Shown: positions 36,891 to 47,745 of the stretch, piece by piece | Layout of the letters: the number at the start of each line of letters is the position of its first letter | How positions within the stretch are numbered: the first letter of the stretch is position 1 | DNA from: Salinicola salarius | GTDB lineage: Bacteria; Pseudomonadota; Gammaproteobacteria; Pseudomonadales; Halomonadaceae | Length of the DNA: 64,000 nucleotides | Reading direction: 5' to 3' | Assembly (NCBI RefSeq): GCF_002179555.1 | Contig: NZ_NHOU01000002.1 | Location: 62,001-126,000, forward strand | Notes under the pieces: model-generated | Told to the model about the DNA's origin: nothing | Seen by the model: the letters and a program-made list of their open reading frames with translations, nothing else | The model's database searches: none | Program-made: the position numbers and the translations under genes

Positions 36891-38345
36891 TCAAAGGACC
36901 ACCTCGTCGAGTCTCAGCGCACTGTGTGCCAGCGCCTGCGCAATGCCGCCGATATCGCCGGCGCCCTGGGTAATCAGGATATCTCCGGGGCGCAGCACCC
37001 GCGCGAGAATATCCGGCAGGGCCGATTTTTTCTCGATGAACAGTGGGTCGACCTGGCCGCGCTGGCGAATCGACCCTGCCAGCATCTTGCCTTCGGCACC
37101 CGGAATCGGTGCTTCACCAGCGCTATACACATCGAGCAGCAATAGCGTATCGACCCCGGAAAGCACCCTGACGAAATCTTCGTAAAGATCCCGGGTCCGG
37201 GTATAGCGGTGCGGCTGATAGACCATCACCAGGCGTCGTTGCGGCCAGCCGGCGCGCACCGCACGGATGACCATCTCCACCTCCCGCGGATGATGGCCGT
37301 AGTCGTCGACGAGCATCACCTCGCCACCCTGCGGAAGCGAGTAGTTTCCATGAACCTGAAACCGTCGACCAACGCCCCCGAACGACGCAAGACCCTTGAT
37401 GATATCGTCATCGCTGACACCGGCATCCGTAGCGACGGCAATCGCAGCGAGAGCGTTCAAGGCATTGTGAGTGCCGGGCATGGCCAGCGTGATGGTCAGC
37501 GGCTCGAATCCCTCGGGCCGTTCGGCGACGAACCGGATGACCCCCGCCGTCTGCTGGAAATCCCGCACGCGAAAGTCGGCCTCTTCACTGAAGCCGTAGG
37601 TCACGAACTGGCGCTGAACCTGGGGCAGCAATTCACGCACGTGATCGTCGTCGAGGCACAGCACGGCGCGGCCGTAGAAAGGCAAATTGTGCAGGAATTC
37701 GACGAAGGTCGTCTTCAATCGCGTGAAGTCGCCATCGTAGGTCGCCATGTGGTCGGCGTCGATATTCGTGACGATCGCCGTCATCGGTTGCAGGTGCAGA
37801 AAGGACGCATCCGATTCATCGGCCTCGGCAACCAGAAAGTCCCCGGACCCCAGCCGTGCATTGGTACCCGCGCTGGTCAGCTTGCCGCCGATCACAAAGG
37901 TGGGATCGAGTCCCGCCTCGGCGAACAGCGTCGACAGCAGGCTCGTAGTCGTGGTCTTGCCGTGGGTACCGGCAACCGCGATACCGTGACGAAAGCGCAT
38001 CAACTCGGCCAGCATTTCGGCTCGCCGCACCACCGGCACGCGATGCTCGCGCGCCCACTGGATTTCCGGATTGGTCAGATCCACCGCCGTCGACACCACG
38101 ATGACATCGGCCCCTTCGGCATTGACCGCCGCGTGACCGATGGCGACCCGAATGCCGCACTCGCGCAGATGATGAGTGACGGTCGACTCACGCAGGTCAC
38201 TGCCGCTGACCTCGTAGCCTTCGTTGGCCAGGACTTCGGCAATGCCGCACATGCCGGCACCGCCGATCCCGACGAAATGAATGCCTCGAATGCGTCGCAT
38301 GCCGAGATGCGAGCGCGCGGGACGCGTCTGAATGCTATCGCTCAA
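36891..38345 (-). CDS. murC: UDP-N-acetylmuramate--L-alanine ligase
   Basis: 484 residues from a TTG at 38345, chosen because GGAGAT lies seven bases upstream and it overlaps murG by 11 bases; ATG 38300 ([14 protein letters not shown]) is the conservative alternative. It adds L-Ala to UDP-MurNAc. Nucleotide-binding [19 protein letters not shown]-site [16 protein letters not shown] near residue 122 and ligase [14 protein letters not shown] near 186 are present. The C-terminal domain ([11 protein letters not shown] near 332) is complete. Confidence 0.95.
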   Translation of the reverse strand: MSDSIQTRPARSHLGMRRIRGIHFVGIGGAGMCGIAEVLANEGYEVSGSDLRESTVTHHLRECGIRVAIGHAAVNAEGADVIVVSTAVDLTNPEIQWAREHRVPVVRRAEMLAELMRFRHGIAVAGTHGKTTTTSLLSTLFAEAGLDPTFVIGGKLTSAGTNARLGSGDFLVAEADESDASFLHLQPMTAIVTNIDADHMATYDGDFTRLKTTFVEFLHNLPFYGRAVLCLDDDHVRELLPQVQRQFVTYGFSEEADFRVRDFQQTAGVIRFVAERPEGFEPLTITLAMPGTHNALNALAAIAVATDAGVSDDDIIKGLASFGGVGRRFQVHGNYSLPQGGEVMLVDDYGHHPREVEMVIRAVRAGWPQRRLVMVYQPHRYTRTRDLYEDFVRVLSGVDTLLLLDVYSAGEAPIPGAEGKMLAGSIRQRGQVDPLFIEKKSALPDILARVLRPGDILITQGAGDIGGIAQALAHSALRLDEVVL

Positions 38346-39420
38346 AACCGATCTCCATGCAGCCGTCGACCAGACGTTCGACGGCATCGAGGTGGGCTAC
38401 CCGGCGTGCCTGACTCGCCATCCGCGCCAGCACGTCCGGCTGCAAAAGTGACTTAAGCGCCGCCTCCAAACGTTCAGGAGTGAGCTCGGCCTGCTGTATC
38501 AATTGCGCGCCGCCGGCCTCGACCAGATGACGCGCATTATGTGTCTGATGGTCATCCACCGCGTGGGGGAAAGGCACCAGCAAGGAAGGCTTGGCTGCCG
38601 CCGAGAGCTCGGCAATGGTGAGCGCGCCGGCCCGGCACACGATGATATCTGCCCAGTCGTAGGCGGCAGCCATGTCATCGATGAAAGCGCTGACCTCCGC
38701 CTCGACACCCGCCGAGCGATAGCCTTCCCGCGTGACCTCGTCCTTGTCGCGGCCGGCCTGATGGCGAACCTGCGGACGGCTCGAGGCGTCCAGCGCCGAC
38801 AGCGCGACCGGCAGCTTCTGATTGAGCGACTGCGCGCCCAGCGACCCCCCGAGCACCAGCAAGCGCAGGGCGCGATCGTTCATCTGCTCCGCCGTTCTGG
38901 GATGCTCGCCCAGTGCGGCGATATCCGCACGCACCGGATTGCCGACCACCTCGGCCTTTCCGTCGGGGAAAGCACCGGGGAACGCGGCGTAGACTCTGGT
39001 CGCCAGACGCGCCAGCGACCGATTGGTCAAACCGGCAATGGCGTTCTGCTCATGAACGATTAGCGGCTTGCCGGCCAGGCGTGCCGCCAGCCCGCCGGGA
39101 CCGCTGGCAAACCCGCCCAGACCGACCACCAGTTGTGGGTCGAAGCGCCGGATCACCTGACGCGACTGCCGGATGGCTCGCGTCAGTCGCCACGGGATCG
39201 ACAGCCAGCCAGCCAGCCCATTGCCCCGCAGGCCGGACACGTCGATTCGGTTCAGCGCGATGCCGGCCTCGGGAACGAGGCGGTTTTCGATTCCCCTCGG
39301 ACTCCCCAGCCACTCCACCGCCACGCCGCGCTCGATCAGCGCCTTGGCCAGCGATAGCGCCGGGACGACATGCCCTCCCGTACCGCCAGCCATGATCAGT
39401 ACACGTTTCAGTTCGCTCAT
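38335..39420 (-). CDS. murG: Lipid II synthase MurG
   Basis: 361 residues. Glycosyltransferase (GT28) adding GlcNAc from UDP-GlcNAc to lipid I on the inner leaflet. G-loop [19 protein letters not shown] at residues 10-28, a second Gly-rich loop [13 protein letters not shown] near 182, and the UDP-GlcNAc contact region [36 protein letters not shown]. Starts with ATGA overlap to ftsW. Confidence 0.98.
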   Translation of the reverse strand: MSELKRVLIMAGGTGGHVVPALSLAKALIERGVAVEWLGSPRGIENRLVPEAGIALNRIDVSGLRGNGLAGWLSIPWRLTRAIRQSRQVIRRFDPQLVVGLGGFASGPGGLAARLAGKPLIVHEQNAIAGLTNRSLARLATRVYAAFPGAFPDGKAEVVGNPVRADIAALGEHPRTAEQMNDRALRLLVLGGSLGAQSLNQKLPVALSALDASSRPQVRHQAGRDKDEVTREGYRSAGVEAEVSAFIDDMAAAYDWADIIVCRAGALTIAELSAAAKPSLLVPFPHAVDDHQTHNARHLVEAGGAQLIQQAELTPERLEAALKSLLQPDVLARMASQARRVAHLDAVERLVDGCMEIGFER

Positions 39421-40631
39421 AAAGTCGGTTCCACCGCTTCGCTCGTGGGCTTGGCCTCGCCGCTTTCCTTCGCGGGCTTCGGCCGCCGCTGCAGTCGCCT
39501 GATCTCCACATCGACGCGGAACAGAATCGCCATCATGATCCCGCTGATGATGAGACTCGAGCCGCCGTAACTCAGAAGGGGTAGCGTCAACCCCTTGGTC
39601 GGCAGCATGCCGGAACTGACCGAGATGTTGATGAATGCCTGCGCACCAATGACGAGCGCGATGCCGTAGCAGAGGTAGGCCGCAAACGGAATGCCGGCCA
39701 GCTCCGCCTTGCGCCCGATGCGAAAGGCACGGAACACCAGCAGCGCGAACAGCAGGATCACGCCCACGGCGCCGAACAGCCCCAGTTCCTCGGCCAGCAC
39801 GGCGAACACGAAGTCGGTATGTGCTTCGGGCAGATAGAACAGCTTCTGGACACTGTTACCCAGCCCCAGGCCGAACCAGTGGCCGCGACCGAAGGCGATC
39901 AGCGCCTGGGTCAGCTGGTAGCCGGTGTTGTACTGGTCCGCCCAGGGGTTGGCGAAGCTGGTGATACGCTGCAGGCGATAGGGTTCCGCCACGGCCAGCA
40001 TGACCGCGCCCGACCCGACGACGACCAGGATCAGCAGGAACCGCCACAGCGGCGCCCCGGAAAGCAGCAGCATCCCCATGACGCAGCCGGTCAACACCAC
40101 GACGGCACCGTAGTCGGGTTCGAGGATCAGCAGAAAGCCGATCAGCGCCATCACCGCCAGCGGGCGCATGAAGGCGCCCCAGCTTCGGCGCACCTCGGGC
40201 AGGTAACGCTCCAGATAGCCTGCGATGTAGACGATCAGGCACAGCTTGGCGACTTCCGAGGCCTGGATATTGATGATGCCGAGCGGAATCCAGCGCCGAC
40301 TGCCGTTGATCTCGCGACCGACGACCAGGACCACGAACAGTAGCAGCAACGCCACGATCAACATCATCGGACCTTTCTGACGCCACCAGTCCAATGGCAA
40401 ACGCACGGCAAACAGCCCCACCCCGATCGATGCGAGCACGAAAATGCCATGTCGGATGCTGAAGTAGTAAGGGTTGCCGGTCAGGCTTGCAGCGATTTCG
40501 GTGGAAGCGGAAGTCACCATCACCCAGCCGATCAACATCAACGAAAGCGTCGCCAGCAGCAGCCAGCCATCGAACGCCTGATGCCGCGTGGTCAGTCGCT
40601 CCTGCGAGGTCTTCAACATCGCCTTCAGCAT
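39417..40631 (-). CDS. ftsW: Septal peptidoglycan glycosyltransferase FtsW (SEDS family)
   Basis: 404 residues, about ten membrane segments. SEDS signatures: WIPLGIINIQASEVAKLCLI near residue 122, the large extracellular loop with RITSFANPWADQYNTGYQLTQALIAFGRGHWFGLGLG near 228-262, and the terminal GLTLPLLSYGGSSL near 347. It polymerises lipid II with its partner FtsI. The C-terminal tail is cytoplasmic and basic. It overlaps murD by 7 bases and murG by 4. Confidence 0.97.
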   Translation of the reverse strand: MLKAMLKTSQERLTTRHQAFDGWLLLATLSLMLIGWVMVTSASTEIAASLTGNPYYFSIRHGIFVLASIGVGLFAVRLPLDWWRQKGPMMLIVALLLLFVVLVVGREINGSRRWIPLGIINIQASEVAKLCLIVYIAGYLERYLPEVRRSWGAFMRPLAVMALIGFLLILEPDYGAVVVLTGCVMGMLLLSGAPLWRFLLILVVVGSGAVMLAVAEPYRLQRITSFANPWADQYNTGYQLTQALIAFGRGHWFGLGLGNSVQKLFYLPEAHTDFVFAVLAEELGLFGAVGVILLFALLVFRAFRIGRKAELAGIPFAAYLCYGIALVIGAQAFINISVSSGMLPTKGLTLPLLSYGGSSLIISGIMMAILFRVDVEIRRLQRRPKPAKESGEAKPTSEAVEPTL

Positions 40632-42037
40632 GCGGCTTCCTGCCCTGGTTCGAGCGGTCCTTGATCAAGAAAGGCGCGGAACGCCTCGCCACGCGCCAGA
40701 TAATTGGGAAATTGATCGAGACTGGCACAGGCCGGCGACAGCAGCACGCAGTCCCCCGCCTCGGCGATCGAGGCCGCCCGCTGCATGGCCTCGGCCAGGG
40801 TATCGACGCGATGTGTCGCCACATGTGGGGCCAACGCCGCCACCAGTTGCGGCGCATCCTGACCGAAGACGATCGCCTCGCGGGCATGCCGGGCCAGCGG
40901 TGCGGCCAGCGGTGTGAAATCCGCCCCCTTGCCGACGCCGCCCCCCAGCCAGATCAGTCTCCCAGCCAAGGTCTCGCCCAGTCCGGCGATGGCCGCCAAC
41001 GTCGCGCCCACGTTAGTGCCTTTGGAATCGTTGACCCAGCGAACGCCACCGCGCTCGGCAACTACTTCGCCGCGATGCGGCAATCCGGCAAAGTGCCCGA
41101 GTACCTGGCGCATGACCGCCAGCGGCAGTCCGATGACATGCCCGATCGCCATCGCGGCCAGCGCGTTGGCCTGATTGTGACGCCCCGCCAGACGCAGCTC
41201 GCTGACCGGCATCAGCGGCTGCTCGCCGTGGCACAGCCACTCGCCGGCCTTGAGAGGCGAGATGCCCCACATCCCGTCCGCGGGGGCCTTCGTCGTGAAG
41301 CACTCGCAGGGTATCGACGTATCCTCCGGCCATGTTGCCTCGTCTTCGGCATTGACCACGACGTGCCTGGCCTTGTCGAAGATTCGCGACTTGACTTGCC
41401 GATAGCCGGCCATGTCGCCATGCCGGTCGAGGTGGTCGGAGGACAGGTTGAGGAAGGCAGCGCACACGGCGCCCAGTCCCTTGAGCGTCTCGAGCTGGAA
41501 ACTTGACAGTTCCAGCACGAACAGTTCGGCATCGGGATGATCGATCAGTAGATCGAGCGCAGCGTCACCCAGGTTGCCTCCCACGGCGACCCGCTTGCCG
41601 GCCTGCCGCGCCATGTCGCCGACCAGCGTGGTCACCGTGGACTTGGCGTTCGATCCGGTGATGGCGACTATCGGCGCCTTGCAGTGACGTGCGAACAGCG
41701 CGATCTCGCCGATGACGCGCTCCCTCACCGCGGCCAGCCCGGACTTCTGCAGATCCACGCCGGGGCTGACGACGATCTCGGAGAACGCCTGCAGATCCAG
41801 CGCCTCGAGATCGCCCAGATGGATATCTACCGTCGGGAATGCCTCGCGGAAGGCCTCGATCCCCGGCGGAGCGGTGCGGGTATCGGCCACCACGAAGCGC
41901 TCCCCCCGGTGCTGCAGAAAGCGGGCGATCGCGCGGCCGGAGATCCCCAGCCCGACGACCAGCCACGGAGCCCCATCTCGACGATGAGGCTCCGGCGGGC
42001 GATGCATTGACGGGGTGGAATGCACGGAATCGCTCAT
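40625..42037 (-). CDS. murD: UDP-N-acetylmuramoylalanine--D-glutamate ligase
   Basis: 470 residues. Adds D-Glu to UDP-MurNAc-L-Ala. N-terminal LVVGLGISGRAIARFL near residue 26, ATP-site GSNAKSTVTTLVGDMA near 128 (Gly-Thr-Asn-Gly-Lys of many homologues is Gly-Ser-Asn-Ala-Lys here, as in pseudomonads), ELSSFQLETL near 176, and NLSSDHLDRHGDM near 196. The first 20 residues are an unconserved polar extension; the start is the only ATG before the domain, 4 bases after mraY. Confidence 0.97.
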   Translation of the reverse strand: MSDSVHSTPSMHRPPEPHRRDGAPWLVVGLGISGRAIARFLQHRGERFVVADTRTAPPGIEAFREAFPTVDIHLGDLEALDLQAFSEIVVSPGVDLQKSGLAAVRERVIGEIALFARHCKAPIVAITGSNAKSTVTTLVGDMARQAGKRVAVGGNLGDAALDLLIDHPDAELFVLELSSFQLETLKGLGAVCAAFLNLSSDHLDRHGDMAGYRQVKSRIFDKARHVVVNAEDEATWPEDTSIPCECFTTKAPADGMWGISPLKAGEWLCHGEQPLMPVSELRLAGRHNQANALAAMAIGHVIGLPLAVMRQVLGHFAGLPHRGEVVAERGGVRWVNDSKGTNVGATLAAIAGLGETLAGRLIWLGGGVGKGADFTPLAAPLARHAREAIVFGQDAPQLVAALAPHVATHRVDTLAEAMQRAASIAEAGDCVLLSPACASLDQFPNYLARGEAFRAFLDQGPLEPGQEAAC

Positions 42038-42041
42038 GGCA

Positions 42042-43124
42042 TCAACGCAGCTTCAAGGTTGCCAGGCCCAGCAGGACCAGCATGACGGTAACGATCCAGA
42101 AGCGCACGATCACTCGCGGCTCCGGCCAGCCTTTGAGCTCGAAGTGGTGATGCAGGGGCGCCATGCGGAAGATGCGACGCCCGGTCAGCTTGTAGGAGCC
42201 GACCTGGAGAATGACGGAGACCGTTTCCATGACGAAGACGCCACCCATGATGAACAGCACGATCTCCTGGCGCACGATGACCGCGACGATACCCAGCGCC
42301 GCGCCGAGCGCCAGCGCGCCGACATCCCCCATGAAGACCTGGGCGGGATAGGTATTGAACCAGAGGAATCCGAGCCCCGCGCCGGCGATGGTGCCGCAGA
42401 ATACCGCCAGTTCGCCGGCGCCCGGCACCTCGGGAATATGCAGGTACTCGGCGAAAACGGCGTTACCGCTGGCATAGGCGAAGACCGCCAGCCCCATCGC
42501 AACGAGCACGGTCGGCATGATCGCCAGGCCATCGAGGCCATCGGTCAGATTGACCGCGTTGGAGCTGCCGACGATGACCAGGTAGCTCAGCACGATGTAG
42601 AACAGGCCCAGCGGAATCACCACGTCCTTGAACAGTGGCACGATCAGGCTGGTCTCGACCGGGCTCGCCGCGGTGAAATAGAGAACCAGCGAGGCGCCGA
42701 GGCCGATCACCGACTGCCAGAAGTATTTCCAGCGCGCCGGCAGCCCGCGAGGATTCTTTTCCACTACCTTGCGGAAGTCGTCGACCCAGCCGATGGCACC
42801 GAACCCCAGCGTGACCGCCAGCACCACCCAGACGTAGTGGTTGGTCAGGTCGCCCCAGAGCAGCGTGCTGACGGCGATGGAGATCAGGATCATGGCGCCG
42901 CCCATGGTCGGCGTGCCTGCCTTGGACAGGTGTGATTGGGGGCCGTCGTCGCGCACTGCCTGGCCGATCTGGCGTTCGACCAGACGGCGAATCATCTGCG
43001 GTCCCATCCACAGACTCAGGAACAGCGCGGTCAGCGTCCCCAGAATCATGCGCAGGGTCAGATACCCGAATACGTTGAAAGCACTATGGAAATGGGTCAG
43101 CAGTTCAGCCAGAAAAAGCAGCAT
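42042..43124 (-). CDS. mraY: Phospho-MurNAc-pentapeptide translocase MraY
   Basis: 360 residues, the family's standard length, about ten membrane segments. Attaches the muramyl pentapeptide to undecaprenyl phosphate, giving lipid I. Conserved blocks: KAGTPTMGG near 68, [14 protein letters not shown] near 194 (Asp-rich active site), [11 protein letters not shown] near 265, and [14 protein letters not shown] near 323. Lies 9 bases after murF. Confidence 0.98.
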   Translation of the reverse strand: MLLFLAELLTHFHSAFNVFGYLTLRMILGTLTALFLSLWMGPQMIRRLVERQIGQAVRDDGPQSHLSKAGTPTMGGAMILISIAVSTLLWGDLTNHYVWVVLAVTLGFGAIGWVDDFRKVVEKNPRGLPARWKYFWQSVIGLGASLVLYFTAASPVETSLIVPLFKDVVIPLGLFYIVLSYLVIVGSSNAVNLTDGLDGLAIMPTVLVAMGLAVFAYASGNAVFAEYLHIPEVPGAGELAVFCGTIAGAGLGFLWFNTYPAQVFMGDVGALALGAALGIVAVIVRQEIVLFIMGGVFVMETVSVILQVGSYKLTGRRIFRMAPLHHHFELKGWPEPRVIVRFWIVTVMLVLLGLATLKLR

Positions 43125-43133
43125 GAGTCGGAT

Positions 43134-44489
43134 TCACCTTGAGGCATCATCACGCAGTGCGGCGACGAGTCGTTCCATGCCGGCGCTGCGCGATCCCTTG
43201 ACCAGCACGCTGGCCCGGGAAGGAAGCTGATCCTGGGCAAAGCGCACGAGCGCTTCCCAGTCATCGAAATGATGACCTTCGTCACCGAAGGCCGCGGATG
43301 CGGCACGCGCGGGCTCGCCGTACGTGCCCAGAAAATCGAGTCCGAGGTCGCGGGCCGAACGGCCGACCTCAGCGTGCAGACGCTCGCTGGCCTCGCCCAG
43401 TTCCCCCATCGCGCCGAGGAAACACCAGCGCGGCGACGGCAGCGACGACAACGCCTCGAGCGCCGCTCGCATCGCGCCGGGGTTGGCATTGTAGGTATCG
43501 TCGATCAAGCAACTGCCGCGAATGCCGCCGACCACCTGCATTCGCCCCGCCATGCTGCGGCAGGCTTCGAGTCCGGTCGCGATTTCCGCCGCGCCGAAAC
43601 CCAGCGCATGCGTGGCCGCCGCCGCCGCCAGCGCATTGCGTACGTTGTGACGCCCCATCAGCGACAGCCCGACGCGTACCGATGCCTCGCCCGGCAGGCA
43701 AAGCGTAAAAGCATAACGCCCGGCCGAGTCGCAGACCAGATCACGGGCGGTGACACTGGCACCGTCATCGATGCCGTAGTCGACGACCCGGGCGCGCCCG
43801 GCCAGCGCCCGCCAGACGGAAAAATAGGCTTCGTCCCGATCGAGAACGGCATAGCCATCGCTGGAGAGACCCGCCAGGATTTCTCCCTTGGCCTGGGCTA
43901 TCTGTCCCATGCCGCCGAACTCGCCGACATGCGCCCCCGTGACGTTGGTGATGATCGCCACCTGCGGTTTGGCCAGCGCCGTCGTCCAGGCGATCTCTCC
44001 CAGATGGTTGGCCCCCAGCTCGATCGCCGCATAGCGATGCTCGGCGGCGAGTTCGAGCAACGTGAGTGGCGCGCCGATGTCATTGTTCAGATTGCCCCGC
44101 GTGGCCAGCGTCGGCGCCCGCCGGCTCAGTATCGAAGCCAGCATCTCCTTGACCGAGGTCTTGCCACTGTTGCCGGTCACCGCGATCAGTTGTCCGTCCC
44201 AGTCGAGCCGATGCGCGCGGGCCAGCAGACCCAGCGCCAGGCGTGTGTCGGGCACGACGATCTGTGCCAGCGAATCGGTTACCGGATGATCGACGACGGC
44301 GCCGACCGCGCCTTTTTCCCGCGCCTGGGCCAGGAATTCATGGGCATCGAACCGCTCCCCCCGCAGCGCGACCAGCAGATCGCCGGGGCGGAGCGCTCGC
44401 GTATCGGTGACGATTCGCGAGACCGCGGTATCCGACCCTTCGAAAGACGCACCGAGCCGCGCAGCAACGGTGCTCAACCCCTCGCTCAT
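43134..44489 (-). CDS. murF: UDP-MurNAc-tripeptide--D-Ala-D-Ala ligase
   Basis: 451 residues from ATG 44489 (MSEGLSTVAARLG), overlapping the murE stop by ATGA; an earlier ATG adds eight residues. Adds the D-Ala-D-Ala dipeptide. ATP-site TGNSGKTSVKEMLASIL near residue 106 and ELGANHLGEIAW near 157. It needs D-Ala-D-Ala from a Ddl ligase, whose gene is missing from this cluster and must be elsewhere. Confidence 0.96.
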   Translation of the reverse strand: MSEGLSTVAARLGASFEGSDTAVSRIVTDTRALRPGDLLVALRGERFDAHEFLAQAREKGAVGAVVDHPVTDSLAQIVVPDTRLALGLLARAHRLDWDGQLIAVTGNSGKTSVKEMLASILSRRAPTLATRGNLNNDIGAPLTLLELAAEHRYAAIELGANHLGEIAWTTALAKPQVAIITNVTGAHVGEFGGMGQIAQAKGEILAGLSSDGYAVLDRDEAYFSVWRALAGRARVVDYGIDDGASVTARDLVCDSAGRYAFTLCLPGEASVRVGLSLMGRHNVRNALAAAAATHALGFGAAEIATGLEACRSMAGRMQVVGGIRGSCLIDDTYNANPGAMRAALEALSSLPSPRWCFLGAMGELGEASERLHAEVGRSARDLGLDFLGTYGEPARAASAAFGDEGHHFDDWEALVRFAQDQLPSRASVLVKGSRSAGMERLVAALRDDASR

Positions 44490-46018
44490 GCGGTTTTTCC
44501 CTTTGCCCGGCATAGCGCCGTCGCGATGTCGATGTCACTGAACGGGTGGCGCACGCCGTCGATCTCCTGATAATCCTCGTGGCCCTTACCGGCAATCAAT
44601 ATGATGTCGTCGGCGCCGGCAGCCTCGATGACGCGCTCGATCGCCTGCCGTCGGCCATCGACGGACCAGGCCGTCTCTTTTGCCGAAAGCGACAAGCCGG
44701 CCACGATCTGGTCACGAATGCGGCTCTGATCTTCGCTGCGCGGGTTGTCGTCGGTGACGACGATTCGATCGGCGAGCGTTTCGGCCACGGCAGCCATTAG
44801 CGGGCGCTTGCCGCTGTCGCGATCACCGCCGCAGCCGAACACGCACCAGAGCTGGCCGCCTTTCCGGCTCGGAAGATGTGCGCGCAGTGCCGAGAGCGCA
44901 TTCTCCAGGGCATCAGGGGTATGAGCGTAATCGACCACCACGACAGGCCCATCGCCATCGGCCGCCCCCGGCAGCCGCTGCATGCGCCCCGGCACCGGCT
45001 GGAGCCGGGACGCGGCTTGCCATAGCGAGTCCAGCGAATAGCCCAGCCCATAGAGCGTGGCGATCGCCGACAGCGCATTGTCGAGATTGAAACGCCCCAT
45101 CAACGGCAATTCGAGGACGCCTTCGTTCTCCGGCGTCGCGACGATGGCGCGCAGTCCATCGGGCAACGCCTCGCAATCGACGACCCGCAAGGTCGTCGCC
45201 TCGCTGCTGCCGGTGGCCAATACCCGGACGCCGTCCGGTAGCCCCGCCAGCATCAGCCGCGCGAGCGGGTCGTCGCCATTGACGATCGCCAGCTTCAGCC
45301 CGTCGCGCTTGAACAGCCTGGCCTTCGCCGCCGCGTAAGCCGCCATGCTGCCGTGGTAATCGAGATGATCGCGGCTCAGGTTGGTAAAGACCGCCGTATC
45401 GATTCGCGTATCGCCCAGCCGCTCCTGCACCAAGGCATGCGACGACACCTCCATCGCCACGACTTCGACGCCCTCGCTCGCCAGTTCGCCGAGCATCTGC
45501 TGCAGCGCCAACGGCCCCGGCGTGGTCTGCAGCGCGGAACGCACAGCACCGGGCCGGCCATACCCCAGCGTACCGATGACGCCGGCCGGCGTACCCAGCG
45601 CCTCCAGCAACGCGGCGATATAGTGAGTCACCGAACTCTTGCCGTTGGTGCCGGTGACGCCGATCACCGTCAACGATGCCGGCACGTCGAACAATCGACG
45701 GCCCAGCGCAGCCAACTGCCGTCTCAAACCCGGCAGCGCGAGGATTCGTTCGTCACCCTGCCATTGCGGATCGAGCCCGTCGGCCTCGCACAACACGCCC
45801 GCGGCACCGGCCCCGAGCGCATCGGCGATGAATTGTCGCCCGTCCGCGCTGACGCCCGGCACCGCCAGGAACAGATCGCCCTCCTGCAGTTGCCGGCTGT
45901 CGAGGCACAGGGTCGAATCGGCAGCGGCAGGAAGCCAGGACGCCGACCGCTCGGGGCGAGCGATCTCCGGCCATAGCGAGGTCAGCGCGTCGGCCAGTCT
46001 TGCGGTATCGATCTTCAT
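44486..46018 (-). CDS. murE: UDP-MurNAc-L-Ala-D-Glu--meso-diaminopimelate ligase
   Basis: 510 residues. ATP-site GVTGTNGKSSVTHYIAALL near residue 120; the DNPR motif (TDDNPRSED near 420) selects meso-diaminopimelate over lysine, so the cell wall is the Gram-negative type. EVSSHALVQERL and FTNLSRDHLDYHGSM near 195-230 are also present. ATGA overlaps with ftsI upstream and murF downstream indicate tight translational coupling. Confidence 0.98.
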   Translation of the reverse strand: MKIDTARLADALTSLWPEIARPERSASWLPAAADSTLCLDSRQLQEGDLFLAVPGVSADGRQFIADALGAGAAGVLCEADGLDPQWQGDERILALPGLRRQLAALGRRLFDVPASLTVIGVTGTNGKSSVTHYIAALLEALGTPAGVIGTLGYGRPGAVRSALQTTPGPLALQQMLGELASEGVEVVAMEVSSHALVQERLGDTRIDTAVFTNLSRDHLDYHGSMAAYAAAKARLFKRDGLKLAIVNGDDPLARLMLAGLPDGVRVLATGSSEATTLRVVDCEALPDGLRAIVATPENEGVLELPLMGRFNLDNALSAIATLYGLGYSLDSLWQAASRLQPVPGRMQRLPGAADGDGPVVVVDYAHTPDALENALSALRAHLPSRKGGQLWCVFGCGGDRDSGKRPLMAAVAETLADRIVVTDDNPRSEDQSRIRDQIVAGLSLSAKETAWSVDGRRQAIERVIEAAGADDIILIAGKGHEDYQEIDGVRHPFSDIDIATALCRAKGKTA

Positions 46019-47745
46019 GGCGAGGACTCCTGTTCCGCCGCCTTGGGCGGCGCATCGGGAGGCACGTCCAGCAGGCGCAGGGCACTACCGACGACGCGAC
46101 TGAACACGGGGGCGGCGACCAGGCCACCGTAGTAATCCCCCTTCTTGGGGTTGTCGATCATCACCACCGTGACGATACGCGGATTGGAAGCCGGGGCAAT
46201 ACCGGCGAACAACCCGCGATATTCGACTTCCTGATAGCCCGTGCTGGTCACCTTGCGTACCGTGCCGGTCTTGCCCGCGATCTGGTAGCCCGGCACCATC
46301 GCCAGATGCCCACCAGCGTTGGGCTGGACGATCTTTTCCAACATCGCCAGCAATTCATGGGCGATACGCGGCGGCATGACCTGCTCGCTATCCGGCTCGC
46401 CATTGAGCTTGAGCAGCGACGGAGACAGGCGCTTGCCATCGTTGGCGATGGCCGTATAGGCGCTCGCCAGTTGCAACGGCGTCACGGCGACGCCGTAACC
46501 GTAAGCCATGGCCGCCTGGGCGCTGCGTGGAAGGTTGATCATGGAGGGCAGGCTGCCGCTGTTTTCACCGGGGAAGCCGGTCCCGGGCGACTGCCCTAGG
46601 CCCAGTTCGCGATAGCGATTCCAGATGGCATCCTGGGGCAGCGACAACGCGATATGCGACATGCCGATATTCGATGAGTGAAGCAGGATGCCTCCCGGCG
46701 TCAGCTTGCCGTAGTTGCGGAAGTCCCGAATGGTATAGCCATCCACGACCATCCAGCCCGGCGAGGTGTCGATGATGCTCTCCGGCGAGAACTGGTCGGA
46801 CGCCAGGGCCGCCGACATGGCCAGCGGCTTCATCACCGAACCGGGCTCGATGGCGTCGGTAATCGCCTGGTTGCGTAACCCGCGCACGTCGACGTCGCTA
46901 CGGTTGTTGGGGTTGTAGGATGGCAAATTCGCCATCGCCAGCACCTCGCCGGTCCGCGCATCCAGCATCACCAGCGAACCGCCGTCGGCATCGTTCTTGC
47001 GAATTCCCGCTGCCAGTTCGCGGTACGCCATGTACTGCAGACGCAGATCGATCGACAACGTCAGATCGCCGCCCGGCTTGGCTTCCTCGATCAAGTGCAG
47101 GTCCCGAACCAGCCGCCCTTTTCGATCCTTGAGCACACGCCGTTTGCCGGGCTGGCCGGTGAGATAGCGGTTGTAGGCGAGCTCGAGCCCTTCCTGCCCC
47201 TTATCGTCGACATTGGTCACGCCGACGAGCTGCGCCGCCACTTCCCCCGCCGGATAGTAGCGCTTGTATTCATCGCGGGCGTAGACGCCGGGCATCTGCA
47301 GATCGAGCACCGGCTTGGCCGCGGCTGGCGTGAGCTGACGCCGCAGATACATGAATTCGTGATCCGAGTAACGCGCTATGCGTGCTTCCAGTTGCTGAGG
47401 GTCGACCTTCAGCGCCTTTGCCAGCAACGTCTGCTGGATGGGATCCTGGGGAAGTTCCTGCGGATTGGCCCACAACGTGATTACCGGCGTCGAGATCGCC
47501 AGGGGATCGCCGTTGCGATCGCTGATCATTCCGCGATGAGCGCCAATGGACTCGACACGCAGCGTGCGGGCGTCACCCTGATTCTGGAGGAAACTGCGGT
47601 CGATCACCTGAAGATAGACAACCCGTCCCACGAGGGCGGATAGCGCCACCAGGATGATGAACAACATGAACCAGTAGCGTCCCGCCCCCAGTGGTGCATT
47701 CGGCCGGCGTCTCCTGTCCGTGGCAGCGCGTCTCGCCGCACTCAT
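46015..47745 (-). CDS. ftsI: Septal peptidoglycan transpeptidase FtsI (PBP3)
   Basis: 576 residues. One membrane segment near residues 26-46, a pedestal domain with RGMISDRNGDPLA near 65, then a class B penicillin-binding transpeptidase: catalytic S-x-x-K in EPGSVMKPLA near residue 300, S-x-N in LLHSSNIGMSHIA near 356, and KTG in AGKTGTVRKV near 490. It crosslinks septal peptidoglycan with FtsW. Its start overlaps the ftsL stop (ATGA). Confidence 0.98.
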   Translation of the reverse strand: MSAARRAATDRRRRPNAPLGAGRYWFMLFIILVALSALVGRVVYLQVIDRSFLQNQGDARTLRVESIGAHRGMISDRNGDPLAISTPVITLWANPQELPQDPIQQTLLAKALKVDPQQLEARIARYSDHEFMYLRRQLTPAAAKPVLDLQMPGVYARDEYKRYYPAGEVAAQLVGVTNVDDKGQEGLELAYNRYLTGQPGKRRVLKDRKGRLVRDLHLIEEAKPGGDLTLSIDLRLQYMAYRELAAGIRKNDADGGSLVMLDARTGEVLAMANLPSYNPNNRSDVDVRGLRNQAITDAIEPGSVMKPLAMSAALASDQFSPESIIDTSPGWMVVDGYTIRDFRNYGKLTPGGILLHSSNIGMSHIALSLPQDAIWNRYRELGLGQSPGTGFPGENSGSLPSMINLPRSAQAAMAYGYGVAVTPLQLASAYTAIANDGKRLSPSLLKLNGEPDSEQVMPPRIAHELLAMLEKIVQPNAGGHLAMVPGYQIAGKTGTVRKVTSTGYQEVEYRGLFAGIAPASNPRIVTVVMIDNPKKGDYYGGLVAAPVFSRVVGSALRLLDVPPDAPPKAAEQESSP